The notes under the pieces: model-generated
What the model was told of the DNA's origin: nothing
Seen by the model: the letters and a program-made list of their open reading frames with translations, nothing else
Databases searched by the model: none
In this document: positions 54,058-62,873 of the stretch, in pieces
Position numbering within the stretch: the stretch's first letter is position 1
Layout: the number at the start of each line of letters is the position of its first letter
Assembly (NCBI RefSeq): GCF_015234135.1
Contig: NZ_JADGIK010000003.1
Span: 1-64,000, forward strand
From: Faecalibacter rhinopitheci
GTDB lineage: Bacteria > Bacteroidota > Bacteroidia > Flavobacteriales > Weeksellaceae
Reading direction: 5' to 3'
Length of the DNA: 64,000 bases
Position numbers and translations under genes: made by a program

Positions 54058-54423
54058 AAAATAATATATCGTATAAAAACAGAATTTGTTTCACAACTTT
54101 TCATGTAAATTAATTAATTCTATAACTAATGTCTACTTTAATCCGATAAATGTTGGTTTATTTTGTTTAAGGATAATATTTTATAATAAAATTATTCAAT
54201 TTTATTTTTTAAAAGATTTAATGATGAATAATAAACTTTAATACTGGATTATTTGACTTAACTTAATAAAAATCAAATTATTATATTTTACAAATATGAT
54301 ATTTTCATTGTAAAACAATAAAATAAAGTATTGATTATCAGTATTTTATTTTATCATATTTTAGAATTCTTATATTACAATTATATTGCATTGATTTTAC
54401 ATGCTAACACACTGTAATTGAGG

Positions 54424-54431
54424 TAAATTTG
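54424..54431 (+). promoter_or_regulatory. Promoter -7 box TAAATTTG for the small lipoprotein gene
   Basis: TAAATTTG matches the consensus 50 bases before the ATG, implying a leader of about 40-45 bases. Confidence 0.6.
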
Positions 54432-54481
54432 TCCTGTTAAACAATTAGAAGTTTATTAAACAAATTATAAAAAATATTAAA

Positions 54482-54730
54482 ATGAAAAAATTTTTTGCAT
54501 TAGTTGCAGTTGCAGCTTTATCATTAGGAGCAGTATCTTGTGGAGAGAAAAAAGTTGAAGAAACTACATCTGAAGAAGTAGTTGTTGATACAATCGCAAC
54601 TCCAACAGATTCTACAATGTTAGAAACTCCAGCAGGTGATTCAGTTAAAATTGAAACTCCTTCAGATTCTACAGCAGTTTCAGTTGAAACTACAACTACT
54701 ACAACTACTGAAGCAGCTCCAGCTAACTAA
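54482..54730 (+). CDS. Small Thr/Glu-rich lipoprotein
   Basis: The 82-residue product has a lipobox (SLGAVSCGEK) and a mature part made almost wholly of Thr, Glu, Val, Ser and Ala (ETPSDSTAVSVETTTTTTTE). Such small acidic lipoproteins are common and highly expressed in Flavobacteriia. No fold is expected. It has its own long promoter region and a strong terminator, suggesting high expression. No function is proposed. Confidence 0.75.
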   Translation: MKKFFALVAVAALSLGAVSCGEKKVEETTSEEVVVDTIATPTDSTMLETPAGDSVKIETPSDSTAVSVETTTTTTTEAAPAN

Positions 54731-54753
54731 TTAGAAAAAACTAATTAAAATAT

Positions 54754-54783
54754 AAAAGCGACTCGTAAGAGTCGCTTTTTTTA
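54754..54783. terminator. Bidirectional terminator between the lipoprotein gene and holB
   Basis: AAAGCGACTC-GTAA-GAGTCGCTTT, with T-runs on either strand. Confidence 0.9.
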
Positions 54784-55905
54784 TATTGTTTTTCGATGTA
54801 AAAGTCGTGTTAATTTAATCGAGAGATCCAAGAAAATAAATTTAGCATTTCCATTTCTTTCTATGTGGTAAGAAGCTTCATTTATTTCATGTAATATCTC
54901 TTCAATATTTGCACCATGAATAAAAGGAGCAAAACCTTCCCACTTAAATCCTTCTGCATTGATTTGTATATTAACCAAATCATTGGCTTGATAAGTTTTC
55001 AGTAAGGCTTGGCGAAAAATTTCGCTACAAAAGTTAAGAAAATTCTTTTGTTCATCTCTCGACCATGATGCAATATCATTCGACCAATTAATTAAATCTT
55101 TTAATACAATAGGTGTTTTGGCTGCCATAAACGCTTTGCGTACCCATGTCACAAAATAACTATCAAATATTTGGCTCGTGTTATGAAGCAATAGAGAAGC
55201 TTCTCTCAAATTTCCTTGTGCTATGAATGCGATATGTTTAGCTTTTTCGTTGTCTACCGAATCATACTTTTGTAAATATTCTTCAATATCCTTCGTTTCT
55301 ATGTTTGGTATTTTTACCAATTGACAACGAGAAGTAATTGTTGGTAGTAATAGATCTTCTCGTTCTGTTACTAAAAGGAAAAGTGTTTTTTGTGGTGGTT
55401 CTTCAATGATTTTAAGCAACTTGTTTGCTGAGGCAGTATTCATCATTTCAGGCATCCAAATAATCATAATTTTGTAACCTCCTTCATAGCTATTTAAAGA
55501 TAGGGTTTTTACGATCTCGTCCGCTTCATCAACATTTATAGCACCTTGTTTTTTCTCAATACCAAGATGTTTCATCCAATCACTTAGATTTCCATAAATA
55601 TTATGTTGTATAAATGAACGCCATTCTTTTAGCAAAAGTTTTGCTGTAGGTTTTTTTACATTTTCTGTTGCCGAAAAAGGGAAAGAAAAATGCAAATCTG
55701 GATGTTGTAAATTATTGACTTTTATATGACAATTATTTTCCTCTTGTCCACATAATACTTCTTGTGCATAAGCCAAAGCCAATGCTAGAGTTCCTGACCC
55801 TTCTGGACCAGCAAACAGTTGAGCATGACTAATTCTCCCATCTTTTATAGATTGTCTTAATTTCGATTTAATTTCAGATTGTCCTACAGTTTTGTCCCAA
55901 AGCAT
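54781..55905 (-). CDS. holB: DNA polymerase III delta-prime subunit
   Basis: The 374-residue protein is part of the clamp loader that places the sliding clamp on DNA. It has the AAA+-like SHAQLFAGPEGSGTLALALAYAQ, then LHFSFPFS, MIIWMPEMMNTASANKLLKIIEEPP and TITSRCQLVKIP. The Walker-A lysine is replaced (GPEGSGTLA in place of GPxGxGKT), as in known non-ATP-binding delta-prime subunits. It lies 27 bases downstream of cutC on the same strand. Confidence 0.9.
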   Translation of the reverse strand: MLWDKTVGQSEIKSKLRQSIKDGRISHAQLFAGPEGSGTLALALAYAQEVLCGQEENNCHIKVNNLQHPDLHFSFPFSATENVKKPTAKLLLKEWRSFIQHNIYGNLSDWMKHLGIEKKQGAINVDEADEIVKTLSLNSYEGGYKIMIIWMPEMMNTASANKLLKIIEEPPQKTLFLLVTEREDLLLPTITSRCQLVKIPNIETKDIEEYLQKYDSVDNEKAKHIAFIAQGNLREASLLLHNTSQIFDSYFVTWVRKAFMAAKTPIVLKDLINWSNDIASWSRDEQKNFLNFCSEIFRQALLKTYQANDLVNIQINAEGFKWEGFAPFIHGANIEEILHEINEASYHIERNGNAKFIFLDLSIKLTRLLHRKTI

Positions 55906-55932
55906 AAGTCAAAGGTATGATTTTTATTAAAG

Positions 55933-56601
55933 CTAATTGATGAGTTTTTTTAAACGATTGATTTCTTCCAAATTAGCAATTTCAGAATTATTTAATAATG
56001 CAGAAGAATGATAATATGGAGCATTAGTTTCAATTTTAATTTTAGAAATATTGGTAGATCTTAGACCTCCACCAGGCATTATTTCAATTCTATTATGAGC
56101 TAGTCGAACCAATTCTTTGAGTCTTGTTATACCTGAATCAACATTCTGGCTCATCCCAGAAGTTAGTAGGGTTTTAAAGCCTAAATAAATAATTTGTTCT
56201 AATGATTCGTTTAAATTTTGTGTGCGATCAAAGGCTCTATGAAATGCACATGGATAAGGATATGCTAAATCAACTAATTCTTTATTTCTTTTTATATCAA
56301 TTGTGTGGTCAGAATTAAGTATTCCGAAAACAAAACCTTCTACATCTAATGCCTTGATAATTTTTATTGCAGATTTCATTTCTTCAAACTCATCTTTTGA
56401 ATAACAAAAATCACCTCCTCTTGGACGAATCATTATTCGAATTGCTTGACTTGAATGTTCTTTAAGAATTTTAATATCTTCGATTTTTGGAGTAGTTCCT
56501 CCAGCTAATAAATCTGAACAAAATTCAATTCGATCTGCTGCCGATTTTGCTGTTATTAAAGCTGATTCAAGATTAAAACAAGCAATTTCTAGTTTGTACA
56601 T
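55933..56601 (-). CDS. cutC: CutC-family protein
   Basis: The 222-residue TIM-barrel protein has KLEIACFNLESALITAKSAADRIEFCSDLLAGGTTP, IRIMIRPRGGDFCYS, FHRAFDRTQN, LTSGMSQNVDSGI and MPGGGLRSTNI, all typical of CutC. The family is named for copper homeostasis but its biochemistry is not settled. It lies in a region with metal-related genes (Fur-family regulator and P-type ATPase, divergent). Confidence 0.92.
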   Translation of the reverse strand: MYKLEIACFNLESALITAKSAADRIEFCSDLLAGGTTPKIEDIKILKEHSSQAIRIMIRPRGGDFCYSKDEFEEMKSAIKIIKALDVEGFVFGILNSDHTIDIKRNKELVDLAYPYPCAFHRAFDRTQNLNESLEQIIYLGFKTLLTSGMSQNVDSGITRLKELVRLAHNRIEIMPGGGLRSTNISKIKIETNAPYYHSSALLNNSEIANLEEINRLKKLIN

Positions 56602-56712
56602 AATTCAGATTATTAAACAACAAAAATAGGTATTATACTATTGAATAATAAAATTCTTTATGATTTAGTCTGGTGTAAAATTTGTAAATTTATAGATGTA
56701 AAATTGATAAAA

Positions 56713-57129
56713 ATGCAAACGCAAGAGCTAACTAATCTTCTAAAAAATAGAGCTATTAATCCAACTGCAATGCGTTTACTGGTTTTAGATAAATTAATGC
56801 AATCTAATGTTGCATTGAGCTTAGCAGATTTGGAGTTTGAAATGGATCAAGCAGATCGAATTACAATTTATAGAACCTTAAAAAAATTTGAAGAGAATAA
56901 ATTAATTCATAGTATTGAAGATGGTACGGGATCTATAAAATATGCCATTTGCGAATCTAATTGTAAATGTACGCCAGAGTATACACATGCCCATTTTCAT
57001 TGTACTTCATGCAATCAAACTTTTTGTTTACGTAAAATTCATCTTCCGGAAATTACCTTGCCAAGAAATTTTAAAGTTGATCAAACATCTTTCACTTTAA
57101 AAGGAATTTGTGATCAATGTAATGCTTAA
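56713..57129 (+). CDS. Fur-family metalloregulator
   Basis: The 138-residue product (MQTQELTNLLKNRAINPTAM) has the winged-helix DNA-binding part (RITIYRTLKKFEENKLI) and the dimer domain with CKCTPEYTHAHFHCTSCNQTFCL and CDQC, giving both CxxC zinc sites and a histidine-rich sensing site. A frame start at 56641 would add 24 residues outside family alignment, so 56713 is preferred. It lies 66 bases upstream of a zinc/cadmium-type ATPase gene, so it may control metal export. Zur versus Fur cannot be told from sequence. Confidence 0.88.
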   Translation: MQTQELTNLLKNRAINPTAMRLLVLDKLMQSNVALSLADLEFEMDQADRITIYRTLKKFEENKLIHSIEDGTGSIKYAICESNCKCTPEYTHAHFHCTSCNQTFCLRKIHLPEITLPRNFKVDQTSFTLKGICDQCNA

Positions 57130-57163
57130 TCTTCTTTGCAATCAGATTGCATAAATCATTTTA

Positions 57164-57171
57164 TACATTTG
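57164..57171 (+). promoter_or_regulatory. Promoter -7 box TACATTTG for the metal ATPase gene
   Basis: TACATTTG matches TAnnTTTG 24 bases before ATG 57196. It lies downstream of the alternative frame start at 57136, supporting the later start. Confidence 0.65.
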
Positions 57172-57195
57172 TTTTGTAGCTTAAAAACAATATAT

Positions 57196-59115
57196 ATGTC
57201 AAATTGTAAAACATGTAGTGGAGAAAATCATGTACACAACGAAGAGCATGAACATAACCATGGTAACAGTTCTTATGGACTTTATATAAGTGTAGCAATA
57301 TTTTTTATTGGTATACTTCTTCAATATATCATACAACCTGAATGGTTTATTAATACTGAATGGGTTCGTCTTATTTGGTTTTTAGCTGCTTATATTCCTG
57401 TAGCATTTCCTGTTTGGAGAGAAGCTTTTGAATTATTTGCTAAAAGAGATTTTTTTAATGAATTTTCGTTAATGGGAATTGCCACTTTAGGCGCTTTTTT
57501 TATTCAAGAATATCCTGAAGGTGTGGCAGTAATGCTTTTTTATACCATTGGAGAAATGTTTCAAGATGCTGCTGTTAATCGTGCAAAAGGAAATATAAAA
57601 GCACTGCTAGATGTTAGGCCTAAGTTGGCCCATGTTTTACGCGATGGAAAATATATGGCAGTACATCCAGATGAAGTAAATATTGGAGATATAATCCAAG
57701 TTAAAGTTGGAGAAAAGATAGCATTAGATGGGGAATTGATTTCAGAAAAAGGAAGTTTTAATACATCAGCATTAACTGGAGAAAGTAAGCCATCAGTTTA
57801 TCGAAAAGGTGAAAATGTTTTGGCTGGAATGCTAAATCTAGAAAATGTAATTGAAATTAAAACAACTAAAAAATTTGAAGATAGTTCAATAGCTAAAATT
57901 CTTCAAATGGTTCAAGAAGCAAGTTCTAGAAAAGCAAAAACGGAATTATATATTAGAAAGTTTGCTAAAATATATACTCCAATTGTCTTTTTCTGTGCAG
58001 TTGCTCTTACCTTTTTACCGATTCTATTTGTCGAAAACTATGAGTTTAAAGATTGGCTATATCGAGGGTTAATATTTTTAGTAGTTTCTTGTCCTTGTGC
58101 ATTAGTTATTTCTGTACCATTGGGTTATTTTGGAGGAATTGGAGCTGCTTCAAGAAATGGTATATTATTTAAAGGTTCTAATTATTTAGAATTAATGAGT
58201 AAAATAAATACTGTAGTAATGGATAAAACAGGAACTTTAACAAAAGGAGTGTTTAAAGTTCAAAAAGTGGAAACTTTACTAGAAAAAGATTACTTTATAA
58301 ATATTGTTTCCGCTATAGAATCTCAATCAACTCATCCTATAGCTAAGGCTATTGTAAATGAATTTCCATCCAATTTAAATGCGGAAAGTGTAGAAGAAAT
58401 CTCAGGAAAGGGTTTAAAAGGGAAAGTAAATCAGCAGGATATATATGTTGGAAATGCTCAATTATTACAGCAATTCGGAATTTCTTATCCAGCAGAAATT
58501 GATGAAATTGTTGAAAGTATTGTGATTGTTGCAATAGATGATAGATATGCAGGCTATATTATTGTAGCAGATGAGCTAAAACCAGATGCAATAATTGCAG
58601 TCCAAGAAATGAAAAAAGTTGGCGTTGATTTAACCATGATGTTGAGTGGTGACAAAAATATAATTACACAAAAAGTAGCGAAAGAAATTGGTTTAGATGA
58701 AGCTTATGGTGGACTTCTACCAGAAGGTAAGGTCGAGAAAATGCAATATTTAAAAACGGATAAAAATCGAGTAATAGCTTTTGTAGGTGACGGAATAAAT
58801 GATGCACCAGTTTTGGCATTAAGCGATGTTGGGATTGCAATGGGAGGATTAGGAAGTGATGCAGCTATAGAAACTGCAGATGTTGTGATTCAAACTGATC
58901 AGCCTTCTAAAATTGTTACAGCAATTAAAATTGGTCGTGCAACAAGAAAAATTGTAATTCAGAATATCACTTTAGCATTAATTGTTAAAGCAATTGTTTT
59001 AATTCTTGGAGCTGGAGGTTTATCTAATATGTGGGAAGCTGTTTTTGCGGATGTAGGAGTTGCCTTATTAGCAATTTTAAACGCTGTTAGAATTCAGCGA
59101 ATGGATTTTAAATAA
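57196..59115 (+). CDS. Zinc/cadmium-type heavy-metal P-type ATPase
   Basis: This 639-residue transporter pumps a divalent metal out using ATP. It has a His- and Cys-rich N-terminus (CKTCSGENHVHNEEHEHNH) in place of a full heavy-metal-associated domain. Eight membrane segments, the TGES phosphatase loop, the metal-binding SCPCALVIS, the phosphorylated Asp in MDKTGTLTKG, HPIAKA and GDGINDAPVLA are all present. The start at 57196 is set by the promoter box. The His-rich end suggests zinc, cobalt or cadmium rather than copper. The upstream Fur-family gene may regulate it. Confidence 0.92.
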   Translation: MSNCKTCSGENHVHNEEHEHNHGNSSYGLYISVAIFFIGILLQYIIQPEWFINTEWVRLIWFLAAYIPVAFPVWREAFELFAKRDFFNEFSLMGIATLGAFFIQEYPEGVAVMLFYTIGEMFQDAAVNRAKGNIKALLDVRPKLAHVLRDGKYMAVHPDEVNIGDIIQVKVGEKIALDGELISEKGSFNTSALTGESKPSVYRKGENVLAGMLNLENVIEIKTTKKFEDSSIAKILQMVQEASSRKAKTELYIRKFAKIYTPIVFFCAVALTFLPILFVENYEFKDWLYRGLIFLVVSCPCALVISVPLGYFGGIGAASRNGILFKGSNYLELMSKINTVVMDKTGTLTKGVFKVQKVETLLEKDYFINIVSAIESQSTHPIAKAIVNEFPSNLNAESVEEISGKGLKGKVNQQDIYVGNAQLLQQFGISYPAEIDEIVESIVIVAIDDRYAGYIIVADELKPDAIIAVQEMKKVGVDLTMMLSGDKNIITQKVAKEIGLDEAYGGLLPEGKVEKMQYLKTDKNRVIAFVGDGINDAPVLALSDVGIAMGGLGSDAAIETADVVIQTDQPSKIVTAIKIGRATRKIVIQNITLALIVKAIVLILGAGGLSNMWEAVFADVGVALLAILNAVRIQRMDFK

Positions 59116-59119
59116 AAGT

Positions 59120-59159
59120 AAACCGACTTTTAAAAAAATAATAAAGTCGGTTTATTTTT
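59120..59159. terminator. Terminator between the metal ATPase and the stress-protein gene
   Basis: AAACCGACTTT and AAAGTCGGTTT form a perfect stem around a 12-base A-rich loop, then a T-rich run. Confidence 0.75.
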
Positions 59160-59163
59160 GTGT

Positions 59164-59994
59164 TTATTTTTGGTGGAATACAAATAATGGAACCTTATTT
59201 TTTGATGCAATTTTTTTCGTGAAGCCAGGAGAAAATAATTTATCAAAAAAACCTTTATTTCTACTTACAACTGCTAGTACATCTAATTTTTCTGTTTCAA
59301 TAAACTCTAACACAGCATCAGCTGGTTCAGGATTTTTGACTACTTTAAAGTTTACAGGCTCATCTTTAAACTCTGTTTTCCAATTCTCCAATGCATTTTC
59401 ATTGTATTTTCCATCTTTTGTAACATGAAGACATTTTATATTGCCATTGTGTCTATTGGCAACTTCAGTTAAATAATATAATGATTCTTTGTCTTTTTCA
59501 TCAAAAACAGTAGTAAAGCCTATATTCTTAATACCTTTAAATTCTATATGATTTGGAACGCTTAAAATAGGAACCTTTAAAGATGTAATCGCATTAATCG
59601 TATTGGATCCGAAAATAATTTTTTCTAAACCAGTATTACCAGTGGTACCCATTACTACAAAATCAATTTTTTCTTCTTCAATAGTTTCACGCATCAAATA
59701 AAGAAAATTCCCTTCTTCTAATATGAATTTCATATTGATATGGCCTAAACCATGATTGTCAGCTATTTTTCTAAGTTGAGGAATATTATCTTTAAAATTT
59801 TCAAACTGACCTAGCTTTACGGTGTCATATACATTTTGGATTAATCCAGCACTCAAGCCACCATTTATAATAGGTAATTCATATACATGCAAAATATATA
59901 CAATTGCGTCTTGACTTTCAGCTAAACTTAAAGCATATAGAAATGCGTTGTTTGCTGTTTCAGAAAAATCGGTAGGAAATAATATCTTTCTCAT
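59164..59994 (-). CDS. Universal stress protein with two Usp domains
   Basis: The 276-residue product contains two tandem UspA-like domains. The first (MRKILFPTDFSETANNAFLYA to residue 145) carries the ATP-binding pattern G-x2-G-x9-G-S (GTTGNTGLEKIIFGS). The second (from GIKNIGFTTVFDEKDKE) lacks this pattern. This is a common regulatory or persistence protein in anaerobic or stress conditions. It is monocistronic. Confidence 0.88.
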   Translation of the reverse strand: MRKILFPTDFSETANNAFLYALSLAESQDAIVYILHVYELPIINGGLSAGLIQNVYDTVKLGQFENFKDNIPQLRKIADNHGLGHINMKFILEEGNFLYLMRETIEEEKIDFVVMGTTGNTGLEKIIFGSNTINAITSLKVPILSVPNHIEFKGIKNIGFTTVFDEKDKESLYYLTEVANRHNGNIKCLHVTKDGKYNENALENWKTEFKDEPVNFKVVKNPEPADAVLEFIETEKLDVLAVVSRNKGFFDKLFSPGFTKKIASKNKVPLFVFHQK

Positions 59995-60126
59995 AATGTG
60001 GACCTTTTGTTTATATTAAATTTAAGTAAATTATCTTATTTCTAGTTAATGCTTTAGATTTATTTATTCTCAATTTTTTTATTTGTAATGACAAAAAATA
60101 GAAAGAATTGATTCATTTCAAATTAT

Positions 60127-60134
60127 TACATTTG
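60127..60134 (+). promoter_or_regulatory. Promoter -7 box TACATTTG for the thioesterase-thiL unit
   Basis: TACATTTG matches the consensus 22 bases before ATG 60157. Confidence 0.6.
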
Positions 60135-60156
60135 TAGAACAATTCTACTTTCAATT

Positions 60157-60660
60157 ATGAACAAAATTTATACTCAAAAAACCATAGTAAGATGGTCTGA
60201 TTTAGATGCAAATAAGCATTTAGCCAATGCATCTTATATGAATTTCACTAGTTTTGCTCGTATTGCTTTTTTACGTGATTATGGAATAACGATGCAAGAT
60301 TTAGGTAATTATGGGATTGGTCCAGCTGTTTTACACGAAGAATTTTCTTTTTTTAGAGAAGCACATGAAGGTGAAGAAATTTATATTACAGTAGAAGTTG
60401 GTGGAATGTCGGATGATGGAATGATATTTCAATTTAATCAAAACCTATATCGTGCAGATGGCACACATTTATGCTCATCAGATTTAATAGGAGTTTGGTT
60501 CTCTATGAAAGAGCGTAAAATGAGTATTCCTGCCGTAGAAATGGTGGATAAAATAAGAAAATCATTTGAAGGAAAAGAGGTTAAAGTTTTAACTAAAATG
60601 GATTTGATGCGTTTACCAAAACGAGCGAAAAATGTAGATCCTTCAATTTTTAATATATAA
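60157..60660 (+). CDS. Acyl-CoA thioesterase, 4HBT hot-dog fold
   Basis: The 167-residue product begins with WSDLDANKHLANASYMNF, the typical entry of 4-hydroxybenzoyl-CoA thioesterase-like proteins with the catalytic Asp in SDLDANKH, then the long central helix and strands. It hydrolyses a thioester whose acyl group is not knowable from sequence. It precedes thiL by 8 bases, so both are on one transcript. Confidence 0.82.
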   Translation: MNKIYTQKTIVRWSDLDANKHLANASYMNFTSFARIAFLRDYGITMQDLGNYGIGPAVLHEEFSFFREAHEGEEIYITVEVGGMSDDGMIFQFNQNLYRADGTHLCSSDLIGVWFSMKERKMSIPAVEMVDKIRKSFEGKEVKVLTKMDLMRLPKRAKNVDPSIFNI

Positions 60661-60668
60661 AAAAGACA

Positions 60669-61730
60669 ATGTTAGAAGATAAAAGTGTTTCAAAAACAAG
60701 TTTAGCCGAAATTGGAGAGTTTGGTTTAATTGAACAAATTAAAGAAGGATTTCCTATTCGTTTAGAAACATCCATAAAAGGTATTGGAGACGATGCTGCT
60801 GTAATTGATTACGGGACTGAAAAAACAGTAATTTCTACCGATATGTTAGTAGAAGGTGTAAGTTTTAGTTGGTCTTATATGCCATTAAGACATTTGGGTT
60901 ATAAAGCTGTAGTTACTGCAATTAGTGATATTTTGGCGATGAACGCAATACCGAAACATATATTAGTTTCTATTGCAGTATCTAATCGATTTACGTTAGA
61001 AGCAATTGATGAGATTTATAATGGGATGAAATATGCTTGTGATAAATATGAAATTGATATTGTAGGGGGAGACACAACTACTTCTCTAAGCGGATTAATA
61101 TTAAATATGACGGCAGTAGGGGCAGCTAAAGAAGAAAAAATTGTATACCGTAAAGGTGTAGAAGAAAACGACCTTTTAGTTGTATCAGGAGATCTTGGTG
61201 CTGCCTTTTTAGGAATACAAGTATTAGAACGTGAAGCGCAAGTAACCAAAGTAAATCCAAATAATCAACCTGATTTCGAACCATATTCATATTTAATAGA
61301 ACGCCAGCTTAAACCTGAAGCTCGTTTAGATATTATTCGTCTATTAGCAGAAATGGATCTTAAGCCAACTTCTATGATTGATATATCAGATGGTTTATCT
61401 TCAGAAGTTATCCATTTATCAAAAGAGAATAATATCGGATTCAATATTTACGAAGAAAAAATCCCATTAGATCCTGCAGTTATTCGTACGGCTGAAGAAT
61501 TTAAGATTAATCCTATTACTTGTGCACTAAGTGGAGGAGAAGATTATGAATTATTATTTACAATTAAACAAGCTGATTTTGATAAAATAAAAGGAAATCC
61601 TTATTTAACAGTAATAGGTCATGCAACAACTACTGGAGCTGATAATTTCTTGATTACACGTGGAAGCGAACAAATGATTCCTTTAACTGCGCAAGGTTGG
61701 GGAACTGCTGAAGAAGAAAAAGAGAATTAA
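60669..61730 (+). CDS. thiL: Thiamine-monophosphate kinase
   Basis: ThiL phosphorylates thiamine monophosphate to the active diphosphate. The 353-residue product has IKGIGDDAAVIDYG and STDMLVEGVSFSW (Mg-ATP site), IVGGDTTTS, VSGDLGAAFLG, and the late MIDISDGLSSEVIHL and SGGEDYELLFTI. All are the usual PurM-like fold motifs. No other thiamine genes are nearby. Confidence 0.95.
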   Translation: MLEDKSVSKTSLAEIGEFGLIEQIKEGFPIRLETSIKGIGDDAAVIDYGTEKTVISTDMLVEGVSFSWSYMPLRHLGYKAVVTAISDILAMNAIPKHILVSIAVSNRFTLEAIDEIYNGMKYACDKYEIDIVGGDTTTSLSGLILNMTAVGAAKEEKIVYRKGVEENDLLVVSGDLGAAFLGIQVLEREAQVTKVNPNNQPDFEPYSYLIERQLKPEARLDIIRLLAEMDLKPTSMIDISDGLSSEVIHLSKENNIGFNIYEEKIPLDPAVIRTAEEFKINPITCALSGGEDYELLFTIKQADFDKIKGNPYLTVIGHATTTGADNFLITRGSEQMIPLTAQGWGTAEEEKEN

Positions 61731-61743
61731 ACATAATAGGAAT

Positions 61744-61780
61744 AAAAATCCTCTTCATGATAATTGAAGAGGATTTTTTT
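61744..61780 (+). terminator. Terminator of the thioesterase-thiL unit
   Basis: AAAATCCTCTTCA and TGAAGAGGATTTT pair perfectly around 7 bases, then T-run. Confidence 0.9.
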
Positions 61781-61787
61781 ATGGTAT

Positions 61788-61815
61788 AAAAAAAGCTCAT
61801 CCTAAGATGAGCTTA
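61788..61815 (-). terminator. Terminator of rplU-rpmA
   Basis: AAGCTCATC-CTAA-GATGAGCTT with a T-run on the minus strand. Confidence 0.85.
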
Positions 61816-61856
61816 TATTTTTAGTGTTTTACCACCAATTGAATCTTAGCAAATAA

Positions 61857-62114
61857 TTAAGCTAATGGTTCAACTGAAACGTAAGATCTGTTGTTACGTT
61901 TTTTAGTGAAAACAACTTTTCCGTCTACTAATGCGAATAACGTGTGATCTTTTCCGATACCTACGTTATTACCTGGATGATGTTGAGTTCCTCTTTGACG
62001 AACAATAATGTTACCAGCGATAGCTGCTTGTCCACCAAAAATTTTAACTCCTAAACGTTTCGATTCTGATTCGCGACCATTCTTCGAACTTCCGACCCCT
62101 TTTTTATGTGCCAT
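61857..62114 (-). CDS. rpmA: 50S ribosomal protein L27
   Basis: The 85-residue product begins [20 protein letters not shown], continues with [28 protein letters not shown] and ends VEPLA. This is a full-length L27 whose N-terminus reaches the peptidyl-transferase site. No N-terminal extension needing cleavage is present. It follows rplU by 45 bases in the classical rplU-rpmA order. Confidence 0.98.
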   Translation of the reverse strand: MAHKKGVGSSKNGRESESKRLGVKIFGGQAAIAGNIIVRQRGTQHHPGNNVGIGKDHTLFALVDGKVVFTKKRNNRSYVSVEPLA

Positions 62115-62159
62115 TTCGTTTTACTTTTAAGGTTAATAATTAAATTAAACAGTACAATC

Positions 62160-62465
62160 TTAACCGATTGTTACTACTTCAATTTTAGTGAATTGTTGAC
62201 GGTGTCCGTTAGATTTTTGGTAACCTTTTCTTCTTTTCTTTTTGAAAACGATTACTTTATCACCTTTAACGTGTTCAACGATTTTAGCTACTACTGTAAC
62301 TCCATCTATAACTGGGGCGCCCACTGTGATTGCTCCGTTGTCAGTTAATAAAACACGGTCGAATTTTACTTCGTCACCTGCTTCACCTGCCAAACGGTTT
62401 ACAAACAATTGTTGGTCTTTTTCAACTTTGTATTGAAGCCCTGCTATCTCTACAATTGCGTACAT
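62160..62465 (-). CDS. rplU: 50S ribosomal protein L21
   Basis: The 101-residue product starts MYAIVEIAGLQYKVEKDQQ and contains FKKKRRKGYQKSNGHRQQFTKIEV near the end, both standard for L21, which binds domain I of 23S rRNA. A TATATTTG promoter box is just upstream. Confidence 0.98.
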   Translation of the reverse strand: MYAIVEIAGLQYKVEKDQQLFVNRLAGEAGDEVKFDRVLLTDNGAITVGAPVIDGVTVVAKIVEHVKGDKVIVFKKKRRKGYQKSNGHRQQFTKIEVVTIG

Positions 62466-62497
62466 AAAATTAATATTTATTGATATAAAATTGACTG

Positions 62498-62505
62498 CAA
62501 ATATA
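62498..62505 (-). promoter_or_regulatory. Promoter -7 box TATATTTG for rplU-rpmA
   Basis: On the minus strand TATATTTG matches TAnnTTTG 32 bases before the rplU ATG. Confidence 0.65.
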
Positions 62506-62581
62506 TAAACTTTTTTTCATTCAGCAATCTGAACTTATTGATTTTTATATTAAAAGATTTCTATTTATGATATTTCTTCTA

Positions 62582-62611
62582 TTTGGATTAATTAAAAATT
62601 AAATAACTTTG
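62582..62611 (+). promoter_or_regulatory. Promoter TTTG-N18-TAACTTTG for feoA-feoB
   Basis: A -33 TTTG (62582-62585) and a -7 TAACTTTG (62604-62611) are separated by 18 bases, close to the Bacteroidota TTTG-N19-TAnnTTTG consensus. Leader length would be about 20 bases. It is the best-matched promoter in the window. Confidence 0.75.
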
Positions 62612-62639
62612 CTGGAAAGATGTTTTTAACAACGAGACA

Positions 62640-62873
62640 ATGAGTAAAACATTAAAAGACTTAAAGATAGGAGACTTTGCAATTATCAGTGGATTTGTAA
62701 CTGAGGATGTTCCCGCAAAGCTATACGATATGGGATTTATTCCGGGGACTGAGTTTCAGGTAAAGAATAAAGCTCCCTTTGGAGGCCCAATTTGTATTAG
62801 TATAATAAATAACAAATCACTTTTGGCATTAAGAAAGTCGGAAGCAAGTCAAATTTTGATTGAGAAAATATAA
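62640..62873 (+). CDS. feoA: Ferrous iron transport protein A
   Basis: The 77-residue SH3-like protein (LKDLKIGDFAIISGF, KLYDMGFIPGTEFQVKNKAPFGGP) is the standard FeoA. It is a small cytosolic partner that helps the FeoB iron permease. Its TAA overlaps the feoB ATG by one base (TAATG), so translation is coupled. Confidence 0.95.
   Translation: MSKTLKDLKIGDFAIISGFVTEDVPAKLYDMGFIPGTEFQVKNKAPFGGPICISIINNKSLLALRKSEASQILIEKI

Larger units (their letters stand above)
54028..54481. other. 454-base AT-rich divergent spacer
   Basis: No coding or RNA signal is seen. It carries the serS promoter box near its left end and the TAAATTTG box of the small lipoprotein gene near its right end. The middle is very AT-rich, with no repeat from the first 11 kb. 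Confidence 0.6.

Noticed and set aside
54028-54481. Possible small RNA or riboswitch in the long spacer
   Set aside because: No stable paired element or conserved aptamer-like pattern could be seen by eye beyond two promoter boxes.
54781-55905. Broken holB because the Walker-A lysine is missing
   Set aside because: Delta-prime subunits are known to lack ATP binding, and the rest of the protein is intact.
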